A stretch of DNA of 33,636 nucleotides. Origin: a virus. The position numbers and the translations under genes were made by a program. A model generated the notes under the pieces. It had not been told where the DNA came from and did not search any database. It saw nothing but the letters and a program-made list of their open reading frames with translations. The stretch spans positions 1 to 33,636 of the IMG/VR virus record IMGVR_UViG_3300009502_000132; one strand, 5' to 3'. Shown here in pieces: positions 21,210 through 29,942 of this stretch (positions are counted from its first letter, which is position 1; each line of letters starts with the position of its first letter).

Positions 21210-22676
21210 ATGAAGCTACTGCGAATCGGTGACGTGGATGTCTGGCAGTTCGATGACCTGGTTGTCCACAAGGACGCGTCCAGAGGAAAGCTCGCGTTTA
21301 GCGTCAATCCAGGATCATTCAGGGTCGGCGGCAGTCTCATTCTCCGCACCGAAACTGCGGTTGCGCAGAGTTTGACGGACAACGCCGACAATTCGATCTA
21401 CCTGACCGCTACCGGTGTTGTCACGATCAGCACCAACGGATTCCCGAACCCATCAGCGACTCCCCATGTGCCCTTGGCGATCGTCACGACGGCCAACGGC
21501 ACGTTCTCCGAGTCGGACATCGCGGACTGCCGTGGCCGGATGCTCTTTCAGCTCGCCAGCGGCATGACGGCCGTCCAGGCCAACGCCCTCACAGGCGGCG
21601 CATCCGCTGACGCGCTGCATGGGCACTCCGTCCTGGGCTACGGCGACGGTTCGGACGGCAATGTCACCCTGACGGCCGGAACGACGACGCTGACGGCCGA
21701 CAAGTTTTACGACACCCTCACGCTGGACGCGACCGCCGGGGACGTCATCCTCGCCTGCGCGGGCTACCGCGTGTTCGCCAAGACGGCGATTGTCCGGAGC
21801 GACGCCTCCGCCAACAACGCATACCTGCGTAACAACGGCGGCAACGGAGGCAATGGCGGAAACGCCGCGGGCGGAAGCGCCGGGTCGGCCGCACCCGGCG
21901 GCACGCTGACTGCAGGAGCGGCCGGGGTAATTGGCGGCGCTTCGGCGGCCGGAAAAAACACGGCCACTTCCGCGGGCAACATCGGAGCCAGCGGCGGGTC
22001 GGCGTCGGCCCGTATCGGCTATGGCGGCGTCGGCGCGCAGGGAGGCACGGCTGGCGGTGGTGGCGGCTACGCCGGAGCGACAGGTGCGGGGACGGCCGGG
22101 TCGGCTCCCGGAGCCGGCGGGGCGATCAATACGCCCGCGACCTCGGCGGGGTGGTTGACCAAGGCGACGGCCAGCACGCTGGGCAAGGACGCATCCCTGT
22201 TGTCTTTGCCGACCATTCAGCCCGGCGGACAGAGCACCGGCGGGTCGAGCGGCGGCGGCGGCGGAAGCAACGGCGGTGGGTCGGGCGGCCCCTCGGGCAC
22301 GAGCGGCGCCGGCGGCGGCTCGGGCGGTTCGGGCGGCTGTGTATTCGTGTCGGCCCAGGCCATCGTCGGCACCATGTTCATTGAGGCCAATGGCGGCAAT
22401 GGCGGCAACGGCGGCACCGGCACCGCGTCTAGCGTCAACACGGGCGGCAATGCCGGCGGCGGCGGTGGCGGCGGCGGTGGCGGAGCCGGCGGCAGCGGCG
22501 GGCTGGTCGTAGTGGTCTGCCCAACTGTCGGCGTCGGCGTCACAGCCCGCGCCCTGGCCGGAACCAAGGGCACGAAGGGCCTGGGCGGCGCGGGCAACGG
22601 CGGCGGCGGCAACGGCGCGGACGGTTCAGACGGCAACAACGGCAACGCGGGCCTCGTCCTCACGGTCACGCCCTAG
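21210..22676 (+). CDS. Polyglycine-rich adhesin or tail-appendage protein (488 aa)
   Basis: The N-terminal 200 residues are a mixed beta domain (VDVWQFDDLVVHKDASRG, then LHGHSVLGYGDGSDGNVTLT). From about residue 205 to the end, long runs of Gly with Ala, Ser and Asn alternate with short hydrophobic beta segments (GCVFVSAQAIVGTMFIEA, LVVVVCPTVGVGV). This matches the polyglycine-II type seen in phage adhesins such as T-even gp38, where the tips of Gly-rich helices carry receptor-binding loops. It may bind the host surface. Gly-rich runs also occur in other proteins, so the function is inferred. The gene lies before the portal, away from the usual tail-tip genes. Confidence 0.55.
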   Translation: MKLLRIGDVDVWQFDDLVVHKDASRGKLAFSVNPGSFRVGGSLILRTETAVAQSLTDNADNSIYLTATGVVTISTNGFPNPSATPHVPLAIVTTANGTFSESDIADCRGRMLFQLASGMTAVQANALTGGASADALHGHSVLGYGDGSDGNVTLTAGTTTLTADKFYDTLTLDATAGDVILACAGYRVFAKTAIVRSDASANNAYLRNNGGNGGNGGNAAGGSAGSAAPGGTLTAGAAGVIGGASAAGKNTATSAGNIGASGGSASARIGYGGVGAQGGTAGGGGGYAGATGAGTAGSAPGAGGAINTPATSAGWLTKATASTLGKDASLLSLPTIQPGGQSTGGSSGGGGGSNGGGSGGPSGTSGAGGGSGGSGGCVFVSAQAIVGTMFIEANGGNGGNGGTGTASSVNTGGNAGGGGGGGGGGAGGSGGLVVVVCPTVGVGVTARALAGTKGTKGLGGAGNGGGGNGADGSDGNNGNAGLVLTVTP

Positions 22677-22684
22677 GAGCGATC

Positions 22685-22963
22685 ATGTACGACCTCAAAT
22701 GCAATACGTGCGGCGCGATTCTCGGAACCACGTCGGTTGAAAACGATGCGGGCCATGTGTGCGGCGCGTGTTATGACGCCCAAGCCCCGGCTCGAGCCCG
22801 GCAGGCGGCGCTCGCCGCGTTGGAGCAACTAGACCGCTCCATGCCCCGAAGCGTTGAAGACCTCCTGACGGCCAGCCCCGCCCTCCTGGCGGCGATGCCC
22901 GACGGAGCGAAGGCGGTCTATGCGGAACGGCTGGCGGCCCGGATGCAACTGACTGGGAGCTGA
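22685..22963 (+). CDS. Small zinc-ribbon protein (92 aa)
   Basis: The N-terminal part holds two cysteine pairs (CNTCGAIL, then VCGACYDAQ), a minimal zinc ribbon; the rest is a helical Ala/Arg/Leu-rich segment. GAGCG lies just upstream of the ATG. It is the sort of small zinc protein found repeatedly in the early operon, here placed among late genes. Function unknown. Confidence 0.6.
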   Translation: MYDLKCNTCGAILGTTSVENDAGHVCGACYDAQAPARARQAALAALEQLDRSMPRSVEDLLTASPALLAAMPDGAKAVYAERLAARMQLTGS

Positions 22964-22964
22964 C

Positions 22965-23120
22965 GTGCCGACGATCGTGCTGACATCCCGGACCCCTGAA
23001 GGCTATCGCGTCTATGACGTCGATGGGGTCAGGGTGCAGGTCAACACGGAAGAGGCGAAGGACGCGGACGTGATCGCGGAAATGGATTTGACTCAACGCA
23101 ACCCGAGGCCGACGGAATAG
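22965..23120 (+). CDS. Very small hypothetical protein (51 aa)
   Basis: It starts with GTG 22965, one base after the previous stop, with GGGAG five bases upstream. The product begins VPTIVLTSRTPEGYRVYDVD and continues with an acidic helix. No family is recognised. Its stop shares a base with the next GTG start, which supports it being translated. Confidence 0.5.
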   Translation: MPTIVLTSRTPEGYRVYDVDGVRVQVNTEEAKDADVIAEMDLTQRNPRPTE

Positions 23121-23788
23121 TGGCGATCATCTTCCAATCTGGGTTTGAAGTCGCAGGACTTGGTGACTGGGACGCTACAGTCAACAGCGGTACTTCGTCT
23201 GTTGTTAGATCTGCAACGGCAAAGAAGGTTGGTGCCTATGGGCTCCTGATAACCAAGGGCATTGCTGTAGACCTGGCGTACGTGACGAAGAACTTTGCCA
23301 CGTTCAATCCAGGAACCGATCGCTACATAGGATTCTGGGTGAACGTCCAGACCCGGCCAGCGTCCTCATCGTTTGAGATCGCATGGTCCGCGTCTTTCGC
23401 TCTGCAATTCGACCTCAATAGTGCGGGAGTTCTCAAGGCATACGTGAATGACTCCGGAGGCAACTTCCCCAGCGTCAGTGTTGGGACGTTGGCCTTGGGA
23501 ACGTGGTATTGGGTCGTGCTCCTGGTTCATCGTTCAAGCGGTGCAGGAGTAGCAGACGGTTTGGCCACCATCTGGTTGAATGGAGTCCAGAAAGCAACCG
23601 TCACCGGGAAGCAATACTACACGACCCAGACTCTAAATTATCTCAATGTTGGAGCAGACAACGAGAGCAGCAGCAGCGTGGTTTGGATAGACGGAGTGAT
23701 CGTTTCGGACACCTACCCCAGCCCAGTAACCCAGATGCCCATGGCCCTGCTGCTCCAAACGTCCCTTGCGGGAGGAGTCCGCACATGA
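23120..23788 (+). CDS. Concanavalin/LamG-like beta-sandwich protein (222 aa)
   Basis: The sequence has the layout of a lectin-like jelly roll: GFEVAGLGDWDATVNSG at the start, YIGFWVNVQTRPASSSFEI, then GTWYWVVLLVHRSS and the closing VVWIDGVIVSD. Such domains are found in phage tail or capsid decoration proteins that bind cell-surface sugars. The coding DNA is visibly lower in GC than its neighbours, and codon use is less biased, so the gene may be a recent acquisition. Its GTG start overlaps the previous stop by one base, and its end overlaps the next gene (ATGA). Confidence 0.6.
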   Translation: MAIIFQSGFEVAGLGDWDATVNSGTSSVVRSATAKKVGAYGLLITKGIAVDLAYVTKNFATFNPGTDRYIGFWVNVQTRPASSSFEIAWSASFALQFDLNSAGVLKAYVNDSGGNFPSVSVGTLALGTWYWVVLLVHRSSGAGVADGLATIWLNGVQKATVTGKQYYTTQTLNYLNVGADNESSSSVVWIDGVIVSDTYPSPVTQMPMALLLQTSLAGGVRT

Positions 23789-24453
23789 TCACGAAGAACT
23801 CCGCTTGCACCGTTACGTACATCGCCTGGGACACGGGCGCCAACACCCCCAAGACGGGCGACAACGCCAACCACACGCTGCGGATCGTCAAGGACGGCAC
23901 GGAGGCCACGCCCGCGGCCTCGCCGGCCGAGGTTGACGCGACGAACGCCCCGGGCGTCTACAAGCTGGCCCTGGCTGCCGGAGAGACGAATTGCGACGTG
24001 CTCCGGCTCGCGGGCAAGTCAAGTACTGCCGGCGTCGTGCTGATCGGCTGGGAGACACAGACGGCCCTGCCGATCGTCGTCAATCCCGTCGTTGCGTCGC
24101 AGGCCGTCGCCAACCTGGTCCCCGCGGCCCTGTCGCTCCAGATGTTCGCCAACGAGGCCAAGACGTTCAGCCTGACGGTGTTGGACGCAGCCGGAACGCC
24201 CGTCAGCCTGGCGGGCAAGACGCTTCGGCTCATCGTACAGCCCGTGTCGAACACGCCCACGGCGACGTTCAAAGTCGAGAACGCGGCGATGACGGTCAGC
24301 GGCCTGAGCAATGAGATCGCCAACGTCCCGATTTCGCACACGCAATCGGCGATCGCGCCGGATACCTACGCCTGGCGGCTGTGGGACGTGACCCCAAACG
24401 TCGTGCTGGCCAACGGAACGATCAAGATCCTTCCCTCGACGGATAACGCATAA
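23785..24453 (+). CDS. Beta-rich structural protein (222 aa)
   Basis: The ATG has GGAGGAG upstream. The product is made of alternating beta strands (CTVTYIAWDTGAN, later TFSLTVLDAAGTPVSLAGK and TYAWRLWDVTPNVVLANG), with an Ig-like or baseplate-upper-protein-like look. It could be a tail or head decoration protein. No catalytic residues are seen. The stop shares a base with the portal ATG. Confidence 0.55.
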   Translation: MITKNSACTVTYIAWDTGANTPKTGDNANHTLRIVKDGTEATPAASPAEVDATNAPGVYKLALAAGETNCDVLRLAGKSSTAGVVLIGWETQTALPIVVNPVVASQAVANLVPAALSLQMFANEAKTFSLTVLDAAGTPVSLAGKTLRLIVQPVSNTPTATFKVENAAMTVSGLSNEIANVPISHTQSAIAPDTYAWRLWDVTPNVVLANGTIKILPSTDNA

Positions 24454-25901
24454 TGGCCGAAGCCAAAGACACCGTTAACACTCAGTGCGCCGCCTACCGG
24501 CAGATGTCGGCCAAGTGGACGTTGCTTCACGACCTGCTCGGCGGAACGTCCGCGATGCGGTCCGCCGGCGAGCGATGGCTTCCGCGCGAGCAGGACGAGA
24601 AGGACCTGAACTACAAGGCCCGCCTGGGCCGGTCCATCCTGTTCGGCGGCTACGGCGACACAGTCGAGAAGCTCGCGGCCAAACCCTTCAGCAAGCCCGT
24701 CACCATCCAGGGCGAACTGCCGGAGCAGCTGGCGCCGATGTCCAACGACGTCGACGGGTCGGGCTACTCCCTCACCCAGTTCGGTCAGGATGTCTTCCGA
24801 TCGGCCCTCAAGTACGGGCTCACGCACGTGCTGGTGGACTACCCGAAGGTCGAGGGCTCCCCCGATCTGGGCACGGAGCGGCAACTGGCCCTTCGCCCCC
24901 GGTTCGTCCTGGTGGAGCCCCCGCAGCTCATCGGCTGGACGTTCGACAAGGCGGCGAACGGCCAGCCCGTCCTGACCTCCATTCGCATTCGAGAGCAGGA
25001 GTGCAGGAAGGAAGGCACGTTCGGCGACAAGATCGTCCAGCAGATCCGCGTGTACACCACGGACCATTGGGAGCTGTGGGAGCAGCCGGAGAAGGAGTGG
25101 GTGAAGGTTGGCGAAGGCGTTCACACCTTCGGCGGAATTCCGCTGGCGACGTGCTACTTCCAGCGGTCGGGACTGATGACGGCCGATCCGCCGCTGGAGG
25201 ATCTCGCCTGGCTGAACCTCGCGCACTGGCAGAGCATGTCCGATCAGCGGAACATCCTGCGTTTCGCCCGGTTCGCTCTGCTGTTCGCCAAGGGCTTCAA
25301 GGACAACGAAGTCGAGAAAGGCTTCTCCGTCGGCCCCTCGAACGTCATCAGCACGACCAACCCGGAAGCGGACCTCAAGTACGTCGAACACACGGGCTCC
25401 GCGATCGATGCCGGCGAAGAGGACATCAAGCGGCTGGAACAGCGGATGGAAGTGCTCTCGATGCAGCCGCTGATCCGTCAGTCGGGCGACGTGAAGGCCA
25501 CGGGCATGGCCATCAACGAGTCCAAGAGCCAGTCGGAGATCCAGGCGTGGATCCGCAACCTGGAGGCCGGGATTCGTCAGTCGTTCGACCTGGCCTGCCG
25601 CTGGATCGGCGCCGAACTGCCGGACGACTTCAAGGTGGACATTTTCAACGAGTTCAACCTGGTCCTTGGCGCATCGAGCGACACGGGTGAGTTGCTGAAG
25701 GTCTGGCAGGGCAATGGCATCACCCACGAGACCTATCTCCGCGAGGTCAAGCGGCGGGGTCTGCTGTCGGAGAACCTGGACGTAGATCAGGAAGTCGAGA
25801 ACGTGAAGGCACAAGGCCCAGCCCTCGCGGGCATTGGCGCCGGCGGCGGGGCTGGCGCCGGCGGGGCTGACGCCGGTAGCGAGCAACCTGTCCTGGAATA
25901 G
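24453..25901 (+). CDS. Portal protein, DUF4055 type (482 aa)
   Basis: The sequence contains portal-like segments typical of DUF4055 proteins: KARLGRSILFGGYGDTVEKL near residue 50, LKYGLTHVLVDYPKVEG near 125, LAWLNLAHWQSMSDQRNIL near 250 and IDAGEEDIKRLEQRMEVLSMQ near 320. The length is normal. The portal forms the dodecameric ring at one vertex through which DNA enters and to which the tail attaches. The C-terminus is Gly/Ala-rich. It lies directly before the MuF-like head protein, as is usual. Confidence 0.8.
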   Translation: MAEAKDTVNTQCAAYRQMSAKWTLLHDLLGGTSAMRSAGERWLPREQDEKDLNYKARLGRSILFGGYGDTVEKLAAKPFSKPVTIQGELPEQLAPMSNDVDGSGYSLTQFGQDVFRSALKYGLTHVLVDYPKVEGSPDLGTERQLALRPRFVLVEPPQLIGWTFDKAANGQPVLTSIRIREQECRKEGTFGDKIVQQIRVYTTDHWELWEQPEKEWVKVGEGVHTFGGIPLATCYFQRSGLMTADPPLEDLAWLNLAHWQSMSDQRNILRFARFALLFAKGFKDNEVEKGFSVGPSNVISTTNPEADLKYVEHTGSAIDAGEEDIKRLEQRMEVLSMQPLIRQSGDVKATGMAINESKSQSEIQAWIRNLEAGIRQSFDLACRWIGAELPDDFKVDIFNEFNLVLGASSDTGELLKVWQGNGITHETYLREVKRRGLLSENLDVDQEVENVKAQGPALAGIGAGGGAGAGGADAGSEQPVLE

Positions 25902-25905
25902 TCGA

Positions 25906-27015
25906 ATGGCGAAGGCAACGCAAAATCGAGCGATCATCAAGCCGAACCAGTCGGTGAACCTGACACTCTTTCACCGCGCCGTCCGCCGCGCCGTTGACAT
26001 CGAGCGGCTCAAGACCGGCGAGGTCCGCAGCGTGATGAGCCTGCTGAACCGATCCGTCCTGCCGGACATCGATCGCCAGATCGCCGACCGCCTGGGCCGG
26101 ATCGCCCTGGGCGAGATCAAGAACGGCTACACCGACTACCGCCTGCAGGCCCTGAAGGAGTCGATCGGCGGGATGATCAAGGGCGGGATGCACTCGGTCT
26201 CCGAAATGCTGCAAGGCCGGCTGACCCAGCTCGCGCACAGCGAATCGACGATCGAGGTCAGCGCCCTGAAGGGCGCGATCACGGTCCCGTTCGATTTCAT
26301 CGCGCCGGCGCCCAATCTCCTGAAGGCGATCGTTACGGAGCGGCCCTTCGAAGGGCGCATCCTGGGCGACTGGTTCAGCGACCTGGCCCAGAAATACCAG
26401 CGGGAGATTCCCCGCCAGATCAACATCGGGCTGGTCCAGGGCGAATCGGTCCCGGACCTGGTGCGGAGGATCCGCGGCAGTGCGGAGGCCGCGTTCGGGG
26501 ACGGCACCGCCGGCGCGATCCGCCGCGACGTGGAGGCGGTTGTGCGGACGGCGGTGGGCTCCGTCAGCAGCGCCGCCCGGGCGGAGACCTACGCGGCCAA
26601 CGCGGATGTGGTCAAGGGCGTGCAGTGGATCGCCACGCTGGATCCCCGCACCTGCGAGATCTGCATGGCCCGCGACGGGCAGGTGTTCGACCTGGACGGC
26701 AACATCCCCATGCCGCCGTCGCACTGGAACTGCCGATGCACGACGGCGCCGGTGCTGAAGTCATGGAAAGAGCTTGGAATCGACGCGAAGGAAGCGGACG
26801 CCGGCACGCGGGCCAGCATGGACGGTGAAGTGCCGGCGACAATGACGTACGGGCAATGGCTCAAGGAGCAGTCGGAGAAGGTGCAGAACGACGCCCTGGG
26901 CCCCACAAGAGCGGAAATGTTCCGGACTGGCAAGGTCGCCATCGATCGGTTCGTGGATGACCGCAGCCAGTGGCTGACGCTCGATCAGATCAGACGCCGG
27001 GAAGGCCTCAATTGA
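25906..27015 (+). CDS. MuF-like (phage Mu gpF / SPP1 gp7) head morphogenesis protein (369 aa)
   Basis: The C-terminal part carries the MuF signature: WIATLDPRTCEICMARDGQV, then PMPPSHWNCRCTTAPV, with the metal-binding cysteines and histidine. The N-terminal two thirds are helical, as in minor head proteins that sit near the portal and in some cases carry effector domains. None is fused here. The ATG at 25906 is five bases after the portal stop; its ribosome binding site is weak. Confidence 0.8.
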   Translation: MAKATQNRAIIKPNQSVNLTLFHRAVRRAVDIERLKTGEVRSVMSLLNRSVLPDIDRQIADRLGRIALGEIKNGYTDYRLQALKESIGGMIKGGMHSVSEMLQGRLTQLAHSESTIEVSALKGAITVPFDFIAPAPNLLKAIVTERPFEGRILGDWFSDLAQKYQREIPRQINIGLVQGESVPDLVRRIRGSAEAAFGDGTAGAIRRDVEAVVRTAVGSVSSAARAETYAANADVVKGVQWIATLDPRTCEICMARDGQVFDLDGNIPMPPSHWNCRCTTAPVLKSWKELGIDAKEADAGTRASMDGEVPATMTYGQWLKEQSEKVQNDALGPTRAEMFRTGKVAIDRFVDDRSQWLTLDQIRRREGLN

Positions 27016-27088
27016 TCGGGCACACGAATGCTGCAACGGGCGGGACGCCCGGTTTAGAGCGGCGGGATGCCGCAGAGGAGAAGCTGCA
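27016..27088 (+). promoter_or_regulatory. Short leader with two hairpins before the scaffold gene
   Basis: Two perfect small hairpins lie between head genes: CGGGCG / CGCCCG (27037-27042 with 27046-27051) followed by GTTTA, and GCGGC / GCCGC (27059-27063 with 27069-27073). The scaffold ribosome binding site AGGAG (27076-27080) lies in the loop of a third, GCAG / CTGC. They may set the dosage of scaffold and coat relative to portal, by processing, partial termination or translation control. Confidence 0.4.
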
Positions 27089-27886
27089 ATGGCGTTGAAG
27101 GCGTTGCTGGACAATCTGGACGGCCTGCCGGCGGACGTGGCGAAGGAATACACCAAGGGCGACGACGGGAAGTTCCGCCTGCAGGTGACTCCGGTCGGCG
27201 GGTTGGCCCTCGAGGACGTGGAAGGGCTCCGGACGGCCCTGGGCAAGGAGCGGGAGAACGTGCGCAAGGCCAGCGAGTCGCTTGCGGCGTTCAAGGACAT
27301 CGATCCGTCCAAGGCGCGGGATGCGCTGGCGAAGGTCGGGGAGATGGCCAACTGGACTCCCGAGCAGAAGGTCAAGGAGCAGATCGAGGCCGTCAAGGCC
27401 CAGATCGTCGAGGCGCACGGCAAAGAGAAGGCCACCCTCGAAAAGCGGCTGGCCGGGTACCAGAAGCAGTTGACCGGCGCCCTGATCACGGCGGCCGCCA
27501 CCGCGGCGATCGCCGGCCACAAGGGCATCCCTGAGCTGTTGCTGCCCCATGTGGAGCGGCAGACGCGGATGCGAGAGTCCGACAACGGGCAGTTCGTCGT
27601 CGAGGTCATCGACAAGGACGGCAATCCCCAGGTCGATGGCAAGGGCAACGCCATGTCGATCGAGCAGCTTGTGGAGAAGATGAAGTCTTCGGAGGTCTAC
27701 GCCCGGGCCTTCGATGGAAGCGGGGCCAAGGGAAGCGGAGCGACCAATGGCGGCGGAGGTTCCGGCGCCAAGGGCAGCGGGTCGTTCAAGATCAGCAGTA
27801 CCGATGCCAAGGACACCAGCAAATACCGAGCGGCCCGAGAAGCCGCCGAGAAGGCCGGCCAGCCGCTTGAAATTGCCGACGTGTAG
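27089..27886 (+). CDS. Capsid scaffolding protein (265 aa)
   Basis: The protein is helical and highly charged, with a central coiled-coil-like run (LRTALGKERENVRKASESLA, then EQIEAVKAQIVEAHGKEKAT) and a Gly/Ser-rich C-terminal linker, followed by a short basic tail. This composition, and its place between portal/MuF and coat, are those of phage scaffolds. It would guide coat assembly and then leave the head. No protease motif is present. Confidence 0.7.
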   Translation: MALKALLDNLDGLPADVAKEYTKGDDGKFRLQVTPVGGLALEDVEGLRTALGKERENVRKASESLAAFKDIDPSKARDALAKVGEMANWTPEQKVKEQIEAVKAQIVEAHGKEKATLEKRLAGYQKQLTGALITAAATAAIAGHKGIPELLLPHVERQTRMRESDNGQFVVEVIDKDGNPQVDGKGNAMSIEQLVEKMKSSEVYARAFDGSGAKGSGATNGGGGSGAKGSGSFKISSTDAKDTSKYRAAREAAEKAGQPLEIADV

Positions 27887-27936
27887 TCGGCGGCGGCGTC
27901 CTGGGCGCGGAACTTTCAGAAGAGGAATTCAAGACC

Positions 27937-29088
27937 ATGAGTCAGAACACCAATGCGTACAACCCGATTTTCTACGCTCAGGAAGCCCTGATCCAGTTGG
28001 AGAAGGCCCTCGGCATGGCCGGCCGCATCCACCGCGGCTATGACGAAGAGCATCGGGCCTTCGGCAAGGGCGACACGATCAACATCCGCCGGCCGTCCAC
28101 CTTCACCGCGCAGAACGCCCCCAGTGCCGCGCAGGACCTCACCCCGACCACGGTCCAGCTCACGCTGAACTACTGGCGCGAGGTGAAGTTCAAGCTGACC
28201 GACAAGGAACTGACGCTGACCACCGAGCGGATCATCCAGGAGCACATCCGCCCGGCGGCCTATGCCCTGGCCGACGACGTCGACCAGAAGCTCGCGGCCC
28301 TCGCGTTCCAGGTGCCGTGGTACTTCGACCTGACGGGTACCGCCGCCGTGCCGGTGATCTCCGACGTGACGGGCCCCTACAAGGTCCTGTTCAACAACAA
28401 CGTGCCCATGGGCGATGAGACCATGCTGCATTACATGGTCGATGGCGGCCTGCAGCAGATCCTGCAGAACCTCCCGTCGTTCAACCAGGTTGCCCAGGCG
28501 GGATCGTCCGCGGAGCAGCTCCAGATGCGCGGCACGCTGGGCCGGAAGTTCGGGATGGAGATTTTCGCCAACCAGAACGTCCAGAGCAAGGTCGCCGGCA
28601 CGCTGGCCGACACCGCCGGTGCCGTCGCGACCGAAGGCGCCGTCGGCGCGACCACGCTCGACTGCAAGAACTTCAACGCCGCCGAGACGCTGAAGGTCGG
28701 CGACACGTTCGTCATCGCCGGCAACACCCAGCGGTACGCCCTGACGGCCGACAAGACGATCGCCGGCGGCAACACGGTCACGCTGGCGTTCACCCCGCCC
28801 CTGGTGGCCACGGCCTCCGTGGACGCCGTGGTGACGGCGGAGACCGACGCCCACGTCGCGAACCTGGCCTTCCACCGCAACTTCGCGGCCCTGGCCACCG
28901 CGCCCCTGTCGGAGATCGGCAACCAGCTCGGGGCGAAGATCGCCACCGTCACGGACCCGATCACGGCCCTGGCGCTCCGCAGCCGCCTGTTCTATGACGG
29001 CGCCAACAGCGCCGTCTACGTCGCCCTGGACATCCTCTATGGGCTGACGATCCTCGACGGCAACCTCGGCTGCCGCTGCCGAGGCTAG
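27937..29088 (+). CDS. Major capsid protein, P22 coat type (383 aa)
   Basis: The sequence matches the P22 gp5-like coat family of the HK97 fold: FYAQEALIQLEKALGMAGRI at the start, then GDTINIRRPSTFTAQ, then REVKFKLTDKELTLTTERII and HIRPAAYALADDVDQKLAAL. The insertion domain is probably in the middle (VGATTLDCKNFNAAETLKVG). It is made in many copies to build the head. The ribosome binding site is GAGGAA, nine bases upstream, and a long hairpin follows the gene. Length agrees with the family. Confidence 0.85.
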   Translation: MSQNTNAYNPIFYAQEALIQLEKALGMAGRIHRGYDEEHRAFGKGDTINIRRPSTFTAQNAPSAAQDLTPTTVQLTLNYWREVKFKLTDKELTLTTERIIQEHIRPAAYALADDVDQKLAALAFQVPWYFDLTGTAAVPVISDVTGPYKVLFNNNVPMGDETMLHYMVDGGLQQILQNLPSFNQVAQAGSSAEQLQMRGTLGRKFGMEIFANQNVQSKVAGTLADTAGAVATEGAVGATTLDCKNFNAAETLKVGDTFVIAGNTQRYALTADKTIAGGNTVTLAFTPPLVATASVDAVVTAETDAHVANLAFHRNFAALATAPLSEIGNQLGAKIATVTDPITALALRSRLFYDGANSAVYVALDILYGLTILDGNLGCRCRG

Positions 29089-29102
29089 TAGTCCTAAATC
29101 CG

Positions 29103-29146
29103 GTTCCACGGCCCGCCCCTGATCGTTTCGGGGGCGGGCCTGGAAC
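29103..29146 (+). terminator. Strong hairpin after the coat gene
   Basis: GTTCC then GGCCCGCCCC (29110-29119) pairs with GGGGCGGGCC (29131-29140) and GGAAC (29142-29146), giving 15 base pairs with one small bulge and an 11-base loop. It directly follows the coat stop. No U-run follows, so it may act as a partial terminator or as a 3'-end stabiliser that keeps coat mRNA abundant. Confidence 0.55.
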
Positions 29147-29168
29147 GCTTTGAAATGAAGGAAATCGA

Positions 29169-29390
29169 ATGCTGATCACGACTGTCGTAATCTTCGGCAA
29201 GATGGGCCGGCTGGTCATCAACGAGGCCGACCTTCCCGCCTGGCGAGCTAGGGGCTACCGGACGGAGATCGAGATCAAGGTTGCCGAGGCCAACAAGCCC
29301 GCCGCCAAGGGCAAGGCCGCCGAAGCGAACAAGCCCGACGCCAAGGGCAAGGCCGCCGAAGCGAACAAGCCCGACGCTCCCAAGGAGTAG
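29169..29390 (+). CDS. Small protein with tandem Lys/Ala-rich repeats (73 aa)
   Basis: The first 35 residues form a small conventional domain (TTVVIFGKMGRLVINEADLP). The C-terminal half consists of almost three copies of a 12-residue repeat with consensus AEANKPDAKGKA, encoded by nearly identical 36-bp units (about 29284-29387). The tail is flexible and basic, like histone-tail-like extensions, and could bind DNA or the capsid lattice. Phage genes in this position often encode head fibre or decoration proteins. AAGGAAA lies upstream. Confidence 0.6.
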   Translation: MLITTVVIFGKMGRLVINEADLPAWRARGYRTEIEIKVAEANKPAAKGKAAEANKPDAKGKAAEANKPDAPKE

Positions 29391-29393
29391 TCC

Positions 29394-29942
29394 ATGGCCC
29401 TTGTGGTGGAAACCGGAAGCGGGATGGCGAACGCCGAAAGCTACGCATCGGTCGCTGAGGCCGATGCGTACCACGTCGCACATTCGGCGTCGGCGGTATG
29501 GTCCGCCGCCCTGACGGCGGACAAGGAGCGGTGCCTGCGCCTGGCGACTCAGTACCTGGACATCCGCTACGGGCTCCGGTGGGTCGGGCTCCGGGCGAAT
29601 CTGGCCCAGGCCCTGGACTGGCCGCGCAGCAGTGCCCGCGACGTCGACTCCTCCATTCTCGGAGGCATCTCCGACTGTGAAGGATTCGTCCTGCCGTCCA
29701 CCCAGATCCCGCCGGCCGTCAAGGCGGCAACCGCGGAAGCGGCGCTCCGATTCCTGTCCGGGCAGGACCTGCTGACGGACCTGTCCAACCCCGCCGGCGT
29801 CAGGGAATCGAGTGTCAATGTCGGTCCTGTCACTGAGACGACAGTGTACTTCCAGCCCAACGGCCCCACGGCGGTCTACCAGGTCATCGATGGCCTGCTG
29901 CGGAAGCTGGTCCGGACGTCGGGCGAACTTCGGAGAGCGTAA
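29394..29942 (+). CDS. Head-tail connector protein, DnaT-like family (182 aa)
   Basis: The sequence starts MALVVETGSGMANAESYASV and continues with EADAYHVAHSASAVWSA and LRLATQYLDIRYGLRWVG. This pattern is common in phage proteins labelled putative DnaT-like single-strand DNA-binding proteins, which sit right after the coat and act as head-tail adaptors. The DNA-binding label is therefore probably misleading. Its stop is directly next to the following GTG. Confidence 0.7.
   Translation: MALVVETGSGMANAESYASVAEADAYHVAHSASAVWSAALTADKERCLRLATQYLDIRYGLRWVGLRANLAQALDWPRSSARDVDSSILGGISDCEGFVLPSTQIPPAVKAATAEAALRFLSGQDLLTDLSNPAGVRESSVNVGPVTETTVYFQPNGPTAVYQVIDGLLRKLVRTSGELRRA

Noticed and set aside
21800-22676. 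Mycobacterial PE_PGRS-type gene as an identity for the Gly-rich protein
   Set aside because: There is no PE domain, and the neighbours are phage genes. A polyglycine phage adhesin or appendage fits better.
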